Shown: positions 26,896 through 35,045, counted from the first letter of the stretch. The stretch: 64,000 bases of DNA from Actinophytocola xanthii (GCF_001921205.1 NZ_MSIE01000058.1:1-64000); one strand, 5' to 3'. The notes: generated by a model not told the origin, from the sequence alone. A program made the numbers and translations.

Positions 26896-28056
26896 TCAGG
26901 GGAGCCAGCCCTGCAGCCGCTCCAGCGCCTCGGTGATGTCGGTGGACGGGCCGGCGAAGGAGAACCGGACGAAGTGGCGTCCCTCCTCCGGGTCGAAGTC
27001 GATGCCGGGGACGATGGCCAGACCCGTGTCTGCCAGCAGGCGCTGGCAGAACGACATCGAGTCCGACGTCAGGTGGGCGATGTCCGCATAGATGTAGAAC
27101 GCGCCGTCGGCCGGGGCGAGCTTCGTGACACCCAGCCGGTGCAGCCCGTGGATCAGCGTGTCGCGGTTGGCCTCGTACTGCGCGACGTGCGCGTCGAGCT
27201 CGGGGTAGGCGCCGAACGCCGCGGTGGCGGCGTACTGGGAGAGCACCGGCGGGCAGATGGTGAAGTTGCCGGTCAGGCAGTCGACCGCGCGGTGCAGTCG
27301 CTCGGGCACGAGCAGCCAGCCCAGGCGCCAGCCGGTCATCGCGAAGTACTTCGAGAACGAGTTCACCACGACGGCCTCGCGGGAGAACTGCCAGGCGGAG
27401 GCCGGGTCGGTGGTCCCGTAGTGGATGCCGTGGTAGATCTCGTCGCTGACCAGCTGCACGCCGTGCTCGACGCACCAGCCGGCGATCGCCGCCAGCTCGC
27501 CGGGTGCCAGCATCGTGCCGGTCGGATTGGCCGGGCTGGCGACGACCAGGCCGTCGAGCGGGAGGAGCTCCTCGAGCAGCTCGACGGTCGGCTGGAACCG
27601 GGCCTCCGGACCGCACGGCAGCTCCACGACCTCGCAGTCCAACGCCCCGAGGATGTTGCGGTAGGCCGGGTAACCGGGCCGCGCCAGCGCCACCCGGTCG
27701 CCCGCGTCGAACGCGGCCAGGAACGACAGCAGGAAGCCGCCCGAGGAGCCGGTGGTCACCACGACGTCGTGCGGCTCGACGGACAGGGAGTACCGGCGCT
27801 CGTAGTGCCCGGCGATCGCCTCCCGCAGCTCGGGGATGCCCAGCTGCTCGGTGTAGCCGAGCGGGCCGGCCAGGGCCTCGGCCGCCGCGATCCTGACCCC
27901 CCGCGGCGGCCCGGCGCTGGGCTGCCCGGCGGCCAGCGACACCACGTCCCCCTTCGCCCGCTGCCGGGTGTTGGCCGCGGACAGCACGTCCATGACGTGG
28001 AACGGCGGGACCGCGGACGCGCGCGCGGCGACCTTCATCAGGCGGGCCTGGGACAT
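26896..28056 (-). CDS. Class I/II PLP aminotransferase
   Basis: A 386-aa fold-type I aminotransferase with TTGSSGGFLLSF, ARPGYPAYRNI, SPANPTGT, SDEIYHGI, the Schiff-base lysine in NSFSKYFAMTGWRLGW and the final Arg in FVRFSFAG. Substrate, probably an amino acid with a 2-oxo acid acceptor, is not determinable. ATG 28056 has GGAG 5 nt upstream; the frame runs upstream into the MITE-like element but without support. It lies 47 bp behind that element. Confidence 0.9.
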   Translation of the reverse strand: MSQARLMKVAARASAVPPFHVMDVLSAANTRQRAKGDVVSLAAGQPSAGPPRGVRIAAAEALAGPLGYTEQLGIPELREAIAGHYERRYSLSVEPHDVVVTTGSSGGFLLSFLAAFDAGDRVALARPGYPAYRNILGALDCEVVELPCGPEARFQPTVELLEELLPLDGLVVASPANPTGTMLAPGELAAIAGWCVEHGVQLVSDEIYHGIHYGTTDPASAWQFSREAVVVNSFSKYFAMTGWRLGWLLVPERLHRAVDCLTGNFTICPPVLSQYAATAAFGAYPELDAHVAQYEANRDTLIHGLHRLGVTKLAPADGAFYIYADIAHLTSDSMSFCQRLLADTGLAIVPGIDFDPEEGRHFVRFSFAGPSTDITEALERLQGWLP

Positions 28057-28103
28057 GGTCTCCAGCCTGCCGCCACCGGCGCGCGTCCGCACCCCCACCC
28101 CCC

Positions 28104-28269
28104 TAGGGCACGTCCGCACAGCCCTCGATCGCGGTCTTCGCGCCCAGCCCGTCGCTGGCGGCGTTGTCGGACAGGCCGGGTACGACCCGGTACGAGGCCT
28201 GCCCTCCGCCTTGCCAGCGACGACCTGGATCACGAAGCCCATCGACCGGGACTGTGCGGACGCGCCCTA
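28104..28269. mobile_element. MITE-like element, copy 2 (long form) between MFS and aminotransferase genes
   Basis: 166 bp including TA at each end. The inverted repeats TAGGGC(A/G)CGTCCGCACAG differ at one base. It lies opposite in orientation to copy 1 and carries 47 bp that copy 1 lacks, within which lies a small hairpin (CCGGGT-ACG-ACCCGG, 28176-28190). Its right-hand TA-G is the TAG stop codon of the MFS gene; without the element the stop would still be TAG. It has no open frame of credible size. It separates two genes on the same strand and may end transcription. Confidence 0.75.
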
Positions 28270-29727
28270 CACGCCGACAGCCGCCGGCACTGGCTCGCCC
28301 ACTCCAGCCACGGTTCCGGCCGGGCGGCGCAGCACGGTCAGCGCCAGCACGACAGCGGTCGCGACCATTCCGGCACCCACCCAGAACGCCAGGCGGAACC
28401 CGCTGGCCATGGCCTCGGCCGGCGCTGCGCCCCCGGTCAGCAGGGTGTTCGTCCGTGCGGTGGACAGGGTCGCCAGTACCGCGAGCCCGAGCGCGCCACC
28501 GACCTGCTGGGTGGTGTTCACCAGCCCCGAGGTGAGGCCGGAGTCCTCCACCGTGGCGCCCGACATCGCGAGCGTGGTCATGGCCGGGAAGGCGAGCCCG
28601 CCGCCGATGCCCATCAGGGTCACCGACGGGAACACGTCGGAAAGGTAGTTCCCGTCCACCGGCGCCCTGGTGAACAGGGCCAGCCCGACCAGCACCAGCA
28701 GCAGCGCCCCGACCAGCACGGTCCGCTCGCCGAACCGGGCGTTGAGGCGTGCGGAGGCCCCGAGCGAGAGCGCCCCGATGCCGACCGCGACCGGCAGGAA
28801 CGCCAGGCCGATCTCCAGCGGGTCGTAGCCGAGCACCCGCTCCAGGTAGAGCGCGCCGAGGAAGAACATGCTGATCATGCCGCCGACCAGGAGGACCTGG
28901 ATCAGGTTCGCGCCGGCGACGGTCCGGTTGGCCAGGATCCGCGGCGGCAGCAGCGGGTTGGCGATCCGAGCCTGCCGCAGGCCGAACGCGGCGAGCAGCA
29001 GCAGCGAACCGGCGCCGAACAGCAGGGTGTGCGCCGACGCCCAGCCGTGGTCGGCGGCCTTCACGATCGTGTAGACGCCGATCATCAGCCCGGCGGTGAC
29101 CAGCAGCGCACCGAGCACGTCCGCACCCGCCCGCAGGCCGATGCCGCGCTCGGCGGGCACCACGCGCACCGCGAGCAGGAACGCGACCAGGCCGATGGGG
29201 ACGTTGACGAAGAAGATCCAGTGCCAGCTGATGGCCTCGGTGAGCAGGCCACCGGCGAGCAGACCGATCGAGCCGCCGGCGGCGGCGACGAAGCTGAACA
29301 CGCCGATCGCCCTGGCCTGCTCGCCCTTCTCCGGGAACATCGTGACGATCATGCCGAGGATCACCGCGGCTGCCATGGCGCCGCCGACACCCTGCACGAA
29401 CCGGGCCGCGATCAGCAGCGCCTGGTTCTCGGCGAGCCCGCACAGGAGCGAGGCCACCGTGAACACGACGAGACCGGAGAGGAACATCCGGCGGCGCCCG
29501 AGCAGGTCGCCGGTGCGGCCGGCGAGCAGCAGCAGGCCGCCGAAGGGGATCAGGTAGGCGTTGACGACCCACGCCAGACCGGACTGGGAGAAGCCCAGAT
29601 CGTCCTGGATGGCGGGGAGCGCGACGTTCACGATGGTGCCGTCGAGGATGATCATGAGCATCCCCGCACACAGCACGACGAGGGCGAACCAGCGGGAGTC
29701 CCGACGCGCGCTCGTGTTGTCCGACAT
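28267..29727 (-). CDS. MFS drug exporter, DHA2 (14-span) family
   Basis: A 486-aa polytopic protein with the DHA2 motif C-like LDGTIVNVALPAIQ in span 1, GRTGDLLGRRRMF (motif A) and FVQGVGGAMAAA, giving about 14 spans. It is likely a proton-driven exporter of toxic compounds. ATG 29727 has AGGAGAGG upstream. A MarR regulator gene lies just upstream on the same strand, with an imperfect palindrome between them. The stop codon is formed at the edge of the MITE-like element. Confidence 0.9.
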   Translation of the reverse strand: MSDNTSARRDSRWFALVVLCAGMLMIILDGTIVNVALPAIQDDLGFSQSGLAWVVNAYLIPFGGLLLLAGRTGDLLGRRRMFLSGLVVFTVASLLCGLAENQALLIAARFVQGVGGAMAAAVILGMIVTMFPEKGEQARAIGVFSFVAAAGGSIGLLAGGLLTEAISWHWIFFVNVPIGLVAFLLAVRVVPAERGIGLRAGADVLGALLVTAGLMIGVYTIVKAADHGWASAHTLLFGAGSLLLLAAFGLRQARIANPLLPPRILANRTVAGANLIQVLLVGGMISMFFLGALYLERVLGYDPLEIGLAFLPVAVGIGALSLGASARLNARFGERTVLVGALLLVLVGLALFTRAPVDGNYLSDVFPSVTLMGIGGGLAFPAMTTLAMSGATVEDSGLTSGLVNTTQQVGGALGLAVLATLSTARTNTLLTGGAAPAEAMASGFRLAFWVGAGMVATAVVLALTVLRRPAGTVAGVGEPVPAAVGV

Positions 29728-29769
29728 AACGAAACCTCTCCTGGGTGATGCTTCCAGGAGAGACCGTAA

Positions 29770-29795
29770 CAGATAGTCTGGTTCGAGACGATCTG
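29770..29795. promoter_or_regulatory. Candidate MarR operator ahead of the MFS gene
   Basis: CAGATAGTCT-GGTTCG-AGACGATCTG: 10-bp arms with one mismatch around a 6-bp centre, within the 80-bp gap between marR and MFS. Such AGTCT..AGACT-type dyads are typical of MarR-family sites. Confidence 0.5.
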
Positions 29796-29807
29796 CTGTG
29801 GGATTGC

Positions 29808-30287
29808 CTACAGTCGTCGCCGAGGGGCCCGTTGGCACTGGACAGGGGTGGCGAGACGACCGCTCACGAGGCGGATCAGCCCGCTCACGAAAGCGGACCG
29901 CTCGTCGTCGGGCAGGACAGCGAGCACGTCGGCGTAGACCCCGGCGACGATCTCCTCGGCCTGCCGGACGACCCGGCGGCCCTCGTCGGTGAGCACGATG
30001 ATGCGGGCCCGCCGGTCGGTCGGGGACAACTTCCGCTCGACCAGGCTGGACTTCTCCAACTCGTCGAGCGTGACGACCATCGTGGTCTTGTCCATCCCGC
30101 ACAGGTCGGCCAGCTTGATCTGGGTCCGGTCACCGGGGGTGGCCTTGGCCAGCACGCAGTAGCCGCGGGGGGTGATGCCGAGGTCGGCGAGCCGGGCGGT
30201 CAGCTCGGTCGTGAGCACATGGCTGGCGTGACCGAGGAGGAACGCCAGGTCGACCTCGGCGGCGGCGTCGACGCGAGAGGTGGTCAT
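29808..30287 (-). CDS. MarR-family transcriptional regulator
   Basis: A 159-aa winged-helix protein: ITPRGYCVLAKATPGDRTQIKLADLCGMDKTTMVVTLDELE (read in parts) forms the helix-turn-helix, then the wing ERKLSPTDRRARIIVLTDEG, with the conserved DxRxxxxxLT pattern. It probably represses itself and the MFS exporter downstream until a toxic ligand binds. A 13-bp palindrome ACGGAT-T-ATCCGT (30318-30330) lies about 30 bp upstream of ATG 30287 and may be a second site. Confidence 0.9.
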   Translation of the reverse strand: MTTSRVDAAAEVDLAFLLGHASHVLTTELTARLADLGITPRGYCVLAKATPGDRTQIKLADLCGMDKTTMVVTLDELEKSSLVERKLSPTDRRARIIVLTDEGRRVVRQAEEIVAGVYADVLAVLPDDERSAFVSGLIRLVSGRLATPVQCQRAPRRRL

Positions 30288-30317
30288 GGGCCGAGCGTAC
30301 GCCCATTCGTTCTGCTA

Positions 30318-30330
30318 ACGGATTATCCGT
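30318..30330. promoter_or_regulatory. Palindrome upstream of the marR gene
   Basis: ACGGAT-T-ATCCGT has perfect 6-bp arms in an AT-richer stretch 31 bp before the marR start. It is a possible autoregulatory site or part of the promoter; it differs in sequence from the dyad at 29770. Confidence 0.3.
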
Positions 30331-30342
30331 GACGCGGACGAC

Positions 30343-31524
30343 TCAGTAGCCCACGTAGCTGCCACCGCTCTCGGTCGCCCGGATGCCGGGCACGTTGGCC
30401 AGCGAGCCATACCGGGAGATCGCGTAGTTCACCCCGGCGAGGATGTTGTCGACCGGGTTCCAGATGTCGCCGTGCCCGGGGAGCTGGTAGGCGTCGAAGG
30501 TGGGGTCGATCGTCTGCATGAGGCCCTTCGACGGCGTGCCCTTGGCGGCGTTCGAGTCCCAGTCGTTGATCGCGTGCGGGTTGCCACCGGACTCGTGCTG
30601 GATGATCTGCCAGATGCGCTGGGCGTCGGCCTCGGTCACGTTGATCCCGTTCTGCCGCAGGATCTCGATGGCCTGGCGGATCCACTCCTGCACATTGCCC
30701 GGCGGGGGTCCGCCGGCCGGGGGCCCGCCGCTCATCGGGCCCGAGTAGCCGCCGCCACCCCCGCCCCCTCCTCCGCCGCCGGACGAGCCACCAGAGGAGC
30801 CACCGCCGGAGTCCGCCGCTGCGGAGGAGCCGTTCCCGGCGAAGGTGTTCGTGGTGCTCTGGGCGGGCGGCTGGACGGAGCGCTCGGCGCCGGCGGGCGT
30901 GGTCTGCGCCGGCGGGGTGGGCACCCATTCCACGGCCGCGCCGGGTTGCGGGACGAACGGCTGCGCGTCGGGCTCGCCGAGGCCGGAGAACCGGGTCGCC
31001 GGCGTGGCCGCGGCCTGGACCGTGGCCAGCGCGGCGGCCAGCGTCTGCTCGGTGCCGGCGAGGTGCCGGTCGATGTCGCCGGCGACCTCCGCGCACAGGT
31101 CGGTCGTGAAGTCGTCGAGCTGCTGCTGGGTGGCCTGCGGGTTCTGGGTGAGCCACCGCTTGATCTCGCCCAGCGCCTGGTCGCAACGGGTGGAGACGAA
31201 GCGCTTGGCTCCGTCGATCGCGGTGGCGACGCCCTCGAGCGCGGTCGCGGCCTCGGTCATCCCCGAGGCGATGTCGGTCCCCGCCGCGGCGAAGCGGCCC
31301 ATGTAGGCGACGAACGCGTCGGCCGAGGAGCCCTCCCAGGCGCTGTCCAGCCCGGCGACGCCGGCGGCGACCTGTCGGCCCGACGCGCCGGCGTCCTCGA
31401 CGGCCTGGGTGAGCCGGGCCGCGGCCTCGGTGATGGCGGCGCTGTCGGCGTTCGCGACCTTCGCCGCGGCCGTCCTCACGACGTCACCGCCCGCATAGCC
31501 GGCCAGGCTCTCGGCGGCTGTCAC
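30343..31524 (-). CDS. WXG100-lytic transglycosylase fusion, probable T7SS effector
   Basis: A 393-aa protein: an N-terminal helical WXG100-like domain (about 1-110, turn AWEG at W63), a helical part, a Pro/Ser linker with about 11 Gly, and a C-terminal SLT-type transglycosylase domain (about 295-385) with the catalytic Glu in QHESGGNP, SKGLMQTIDPTF and NILAGVNYAISRYG. There is no Sec signal, so export through T7SS via the WXG domain is expected, after which it would cut peptidoglycan. GTG 31524 has AGGAGGAG. It is last in a six-gene operon. Confidence 0.85.
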   Translation of the reverse strand: MTAAESLAGYAGGDVVRTAAAKVANADSAAITEAAARLTQAVEDAGASGRQVAAGVAGLDSAWEGSSADAFVAYMGRFAAAGTDIASGMTEAATALEGVATAIDGAKRFVSTRCDQALGEIKRWLTQNPQATQQQLDDFTTDLCAEVAGDIDRHLAGTEQTLAAALATVQAAATPATRFSGLGEPDAQPFVPQPGAAVEWVPTPPAQTTPAGAERSVQPPAQSTTNTFAGNGSSAAADSGGGSSGGSSGGGGGGGGGGGYSGPMSGGPPAGGPPPGNVQEWIRQAIEILRQNGINVTEADAQRIWQIIQHESGGNPHAINDWDSNAAKGTPSKGLMQTIDPTFDAYQLPGHGDIWNPVDNILAGVNYAISRYGSLANVPGIRATESGGSYVGY

Positions 31525-31536
31525 GTGGGTCTCCTC

Positions 31537-31836
31537 CTAGCGAGGCGTCATCGCGTCGGCGTGCGCGTAGTCGGTGTCGCTCACCGTCGTCACGACCGCG
31601 TCCAGGGCGCGGGCCACCCCGGAAAGCCGGCTCTCCGCGGCCGAGAACTCCTCGTTGAGCATGGTGTTCAGCGTTTCGACCGCGCCGGACAGGGCCGCCG
31701 AGCTTGGCAGGGCGCCGTAGGCGGCGGGTGTCAAGCCAACCCCGGAGAAGGTGTCGGCGACGGCACCGAACTTGGACGTGTGGTCCTGCACGCCGCGCAT
31801 GCAGGCGTTGATGGCGTCGGTGTTGTAGGTGGCCAC
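31537..31836 (-). CDS. Small ESX-like protein with C-terminal YxxxD (99 aa)
   Basis: A helical 99-aa protein of WXG100 size without a WXG turn; the middle has a Gly/Pro break (FSGVGLTPAAYGALP). It ends DTDYAHADAMTPR, where Y-AHA-D fits the YxxxD/E export signature of T7SS substrates. GTG 31836; 6 bp behind espG and 12 bp ahead of the WXG-transglycosylase gene. It may pair with the WXG domain of that protein for joint export. Family not recognised. Confidence 0.75.
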   Translation of the reverse strand: MATYNTDAINACMRGVQDHTSKFGAVADTFSGVGLTPAAYGALPSSAALSGAVETLNTMLNEEFSAAESRLSGVARALDAVVTTVSDTDYAHADAMTPR

Positions 31837-31842
31837 GGTTCC

Positions 31843-32613
31843 TCACACCTCGTCGAGCAGCTCGCGCACCAGCATGGCGAGGCGATGGTTGTCGGCTGGG
31901 GTGACGGTACTCCAGGTGCGGCCGTCGCTGTTGGGTTTCGCGAGGTGTGCGTAGCGACCCTGGGGGGTGTCGTGGAAGGCGACGACCCGGTCGGCGCGTG
32001 CCAGCCGTCCGTCGCGCCGCACCCGGCTGGCACCGAACTGCCCGCGGATGCCCATCCCGGTGACCATGAGGGCGAGGGTTTTGGCGTCGGCGGTCGGCAC
32101 CCCCTTGCGCATGAGCGCGGCACCCAGCTCGCGGGCGTCGCCCTTGGCCTCGGCGTCGGCAGCGGCCAGAGTGTCGGCCGGCACGCTGATCGACAGCCCC
32201 GGTCCGGCGGGAGCCTCCCCGCAGATGGAGACGGCCGACTGGGCGAGCGCGGTCTCCCGGGCCGGGATCAGCCACACCTCGTCCCCCTCGACGACCGCGA
32301 GCAGTGCCCGGGTGCCGGTGGCGACGGTGAGGGAGCGGATCTCCCGGTCGGTCCAGACCCAGCTGTCGATGCAGACCTGCGGGCGGGCGAGCAGGCTGAG
32401 CTGGTCGACAAGCTCGCCGCTGGCCCGCTGCCCGTCGGCGAGGCCGCGCCGCTCGAGCTGGTCAAAGGCCTGCTCGACCAGCGCGGCGCGCTCGGTGTGC
32501 GTCCGTCCCGGGCTGGGCACGGCCAGCGCGGGGTGCTTGTGCGGCAGGCGCTCACGCTCCCAGAGGACGTCGAACTCGAGCGTGGAGAGCTTGACGGTCC
32601 CGCTAGCGATCAT
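31843..32613 (-). CDS. espG: EspG-family T7SS chaperone
   Basis: A 256-aa protein with the EspG layout: LSTLEFDVLWERERLP at the start, the AFDQLERRGLADG region, VWLIPARE and a C-terminal RYAHLAKPNSDGRTWSTVTPADN. EspG proteins bind PPE proteins in the cytosol and hand them to the ESX machine. The start ATG 32613 overlaps the end of the PPE gene by 11 bp, so the chaperone and its likely client are translationally coupled. Confidence 0.88.
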   Translation of the reverse strand: MIASGTVKLSTLEFDVLWERERLPHKHPALAVPSPGRTHTERAALVEQAFDQLERRGLADGQRASGELVDQLSLLARPQVCIDSWVWTDREIRSLTVATGTRALLAVVEGDEVWLIPARETALAQSAVSICGEAPAGPGLSISVPADTLAAADAEAKGDARELGAALMRKGVPTADAKTLALMVTGMGIRGQFGASRVRRDGRLARADRVVAFHDTPQGRYAHLAKPNSDGRTWSTVTPADNHRLAMLVRELLDEV

Positions 32614-33880
32614 CCGGCTCGTCGCCGATGGACTCGGGAGCGACCTCCCGGTCGTCGTCGAACACGTCGCCGGAGTCGATCCCGTACCGCCGCACGTGTT
32701 CCTGGTCTTCCTCGCCCTCGGCGCGGTTCCCGCCGGCGGCCGCCGGCTGCATGATCGACGGGGCCGGTCGTCCGGTCCTGGCCGCGAACCGCTCGGCGTT
32801 GCGCGCGGCCCGCGCCTCCTCGTCGGGCACCGAGCCGAGCGCCGTGCCGCCACGCCCGGGGGCGGCGCCCTTGGTCCCCGTACCCCCGCCACTCCCGGTC
32901 CCGCCACCGGTACCGCCGCCGCGCACGGTGCGGTCCTGCTGCGCGCCAGCGGCGGCGGCGCTCGCACCGCCGGCACCCATCATCGTCGCGGCCTCGGCCA
33001 TGAACAGCGGGCTGACCGGGGTACGCAACAGCGGCGGCGTGATGTTCTGACCGGCCGGCATCGGGTTCACCGGTGGCGTGGCAGCGAACTGGCCGCCGGG
33101 CGGCCCCGTGACGGTGGGTGGGGGCGCACCGGTTGTCGGCAGCGGGTTTCCCCCGACGCTACTGGTCGGAACCGGGCCTACGCCCACCCCCGGGCCGGCC
33201 GAGGTCCCGCTGAGGCCGGACGCACCGCTGAGGCCGGACGCTGCGCCGAGGCCGGACGCTCCGCCGCCGCCGAAGCCGGAGACGCTGGTGATACCGGTCT
33301 CCAGCTCCACGGGCCGGGCGACGAGGTTCATCCCGGGTGGGACGGGAAGGGCGCGGGAGCGGTTCAGGGCGTCGGAGCTGCTTTCCTGGTACCCGTTCAT
33401 GCGCTCGATGGCCTGCTCGCGGGCCTGGCCGGTGGCCTGCACCTGGCGGGCGTGGTCGGTGGTGTGCCCGAAGAACCCGGCGACCCGGTCGGCGAAGTTC
33501 TCCTGGCTGGGGCCGCGCAGGGTGCCGGAGTCGGGCACGGAGTTGCGGGTGGTGGTGAAGGTCGCCCCCTGGCTGTCGACACCCTTGGCGGAGGCCGTCA
33601 CCGGCTCGGATGCCTGCTCGGCGTAGATGGAGGCGTTCTCGGTCGCCTCGGTCCCACCCTCGGCCGCGGCTCCCTGCCAGACGACGCCGATCTCGCGAAG
33701 CTGCTCGCGCAGCGTCTGATCGGTGTCGGCAAGGCCGTTCGCCAACTGCACCAAGGCGCGGACGGCGTTGTTCAGGGTCTCGGAGCCGGCCCCGTCACGC
33801 AGGCCGTCCACCTGGCGCGCCAGGTCCTCGTTCGAGTAGCCCTCGAAGCGCAGGTCGCTCAGCCCGTAGTCACCAGCCAT
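32603..33880 (-). CDS. PPE-like T7SS substrate (client of EspG)
   Basis: A 425-aa protein: N-terminal ~180 residues helical with a VWQG turn (WXG type, W68), then Gly/Ser/Ala and Pro-rich low-complexity sequence with SGLxxxSGLSG repeats, and an acidic C-terminus (DVFDDDREVAPE). ATG 33880 directly follows the DUF3558 gene (6 bp). It is the probable client of the overlapping espG gene. As in the PPE-like gene at the window start, the C-terminal half is a long disordered extension. Confidence 0.82.
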   Translation of the reverse strand: MAGDYGLSDLRFEGYSNEDLARQVDGLRDGAGSETLNNAVRALVQLANGLADTDQTLREQLREIGVVWQGAAAEGGTEATENASIYAEQASEPVTASAKGVDSQGATFTTTRNSVPDSGTLRGPSQENFADRVAGFFGHTTDHARQVQATGQAREQAIERMNGYQESSSDALNRSRALPVPPGMNLVARPVELETGITSVSGFGGGGASGLGAASGLSGASGLSGTSAGPGVGVGPVPTSSVGGNPLPTTGAPPPTVTGPPGGQFAATPPVNPMPAGQNITPPLLRTPVSPLFMAEAATMMGAGGASAAAAGAQQDRTVRGGGTGGGTGSGGGTGTKGAAPGRGGTALGSVPDEEARAARNAERFAARTGRPAPSIMQPAAAGGNRAEGEEDQEHVRRYGIDSGDVFDDDREVAPESIGDEPDDR

Positions 33881-33886
33881 GGCTCA

Positions 33887-34528
33887 TCACCTCAACGTCT
33901 GCAGGGTCTGGGTCGCCCAGGTGGCCACCTGCTCGGTTACCTGGCACAACTGCCGATAGTCCGTATCCACGAGCGGCTGCAGGTCAACGATCAGCTGCTG
34001 GCCGTCGGCGACACCGACCGAGGTCACGCACTCCTCGTCCTCGGTGCCCATCAGCTTGTAGTTCGCCGCCGGATAACCGGCGATCGTCACCAGCCAGGCA
34101 TCGACGTTCCGCCGTCCTGACAGCCACGGCTCGATGCCCTCGTCGGTCGCCACCACGATGTCGATCGCGCTGAACGGTTCGGCCGACTGCTCGATGGAGC
34201 AGAACGGATACTTCTTCGAGTTCTTTCGGACGTCGGACTCCGGCGGCTCGTCGAACTTGAACCGCGAGGCAAGCTGTTCCAGCTGCGGCGCGGTGAGCAG
34301 CGAGCACGGCTCGACGCCGGTCAGGCTGAGGTCACGCGGGCGGGGCGGGATCTCGACGGTGGGGGTGGGCCCGCTCGACGAGGGCGCCGGAGTGCTGCTC
34401 GACCCGCCCGAGGGAGCATCCGCCGTGGTGTCCGTCGGGGTGGCCTCCCCGCCGGTGCTGTTGGTGCAGGCCGCGCACAGGACCAAGGTCAACAGACCGG
34501 CGAGGGAGAGTGCGGCGACCCTACGCAC
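33887..34528 (-). CDS. DUF3558 family lipoprotein (second)
   Basis: A 213-aa protein with a lipoprotein-like signal (RRVAALSLAGLLTLVLCAAC, Cys about residue 20), a Ser/Thr/Pro linker, and a DUF3558 domain with VEPCSLLTAPQLEQL, YPFCSIEQS, EECVTS and QLCQVTEQVA. GTG 34528 overlaps the preceding stop by 8 bp. It corresponds to the DUF3558 gene at 1711-2337, so both T7SS loci carry one; a role in wall passage of substrates is conceivable but unproven. Confidence 0.82.
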   Translation of the reverse strand: MRRVAALSLAGLLTLVLCAACTNSTGGEATPTDTTADAPSGGSSSTPAPSSSGPTPTVEIPPRPRDLSLTGVEPCSLLTAPQLEQLASRFKFDEPPESDVRKNSKKYPFCSIEQSAEPFSAIDIVVATDEGIEPWLSGRRNVDAWLVTIAGYPAANYKLMGTEDEECVTSVGVADGQQLIVDLQPLVDTDYRQLCQVTEQVATWATQTLQTLR

Positions 34529-34919
34529 CCTGTCCCCTGAACGCGGCCTCGATCTCATCTTCGGTGTAGCCGTAGGCCTTCGCGCTGTCGCCCAACTGGA
34601 CCGCCAGCTTCCGCAACCCCAGGACATAGCTCGCGATCCGCTCGGCGTAGCAGTCGTCCCCGTCGACGAGGCGGTCGTTCCACGCGGGCGCGATACGACT
34701 GCTGACATCGTCGGAGCCGGGAGGCTCGATCCGCAGTTCCTCGCGGGCCCCCCTCAACATCGTGAACAGGGCGTCGGCTTGGGTTTCGACGATTCGGGCG
34801 GCGGCGAGGACGTTGTCCTTGGTGACGGTGAAGGAGCCGGAGCTGACGCCCTCGTTGGCCTTGTCCACCTGCCAGAACGCCTGGTTGATGCCACGGCCGT
34901 AGTCGCCGACGATCTGCAT
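34521..34919 (-). CDS. ESX-like small protein, first gene of the T7SS operon (132 aa)
   Basis: A helical 132-aa protein with SFWQ-like AFWQVDKA early and a C-terminal AYGYTEDEIEAAFRGQGA, in which Y-GYT-E or Y-TED-E fits YxxxE. It has no signal peptide. GGGGAG precedes ATG 34919. It overlaps the DUF3558 gene by 8 bp. It is likely a small T7SS substrate or accessory factor; no named family recognised. Confidence 0.7.
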   Translation of the reverse strand: MQIVGDYGRGINQAFWQVDKANEGVSSGSFTVTKDNVLAAARIVETQADALFTMLRGAREELRIEPPGSDDVSSRIAPAWNDRLVDGDDCYAERIASYVLGLRKLAVQLGDSAKAYGYTEDEIEAAFRGQGA

Positions 34920-35045
34920 CCCCGATCGCTCCCCACCTGTTGTAACTGATCGGTCCCGTTTCGCAGGCTACCAAGGACACGGTAAGTCCACGCCCACGTT
35001 GGCCGAAGTCGAACGCGGCGCGGTTCCTCCGGACGGCCTAACAGG

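Noticed and set aside
26800-29748. A 982-codon plus-strand open frame opposite the aminotransferase and MFS genes
   Set aside because: Its product is a low-complexity Arg/Gly/His/Gln mixture without any domain, while the opposite strand encodes two full, motif-bearing proteins.
34920-35045. Small gene between the T7SS operon and purD
   Set aside because: The open frames here are short, lack ribosome sites and have no codon bias; the gap probably holds the promoter of the T7SS operon.
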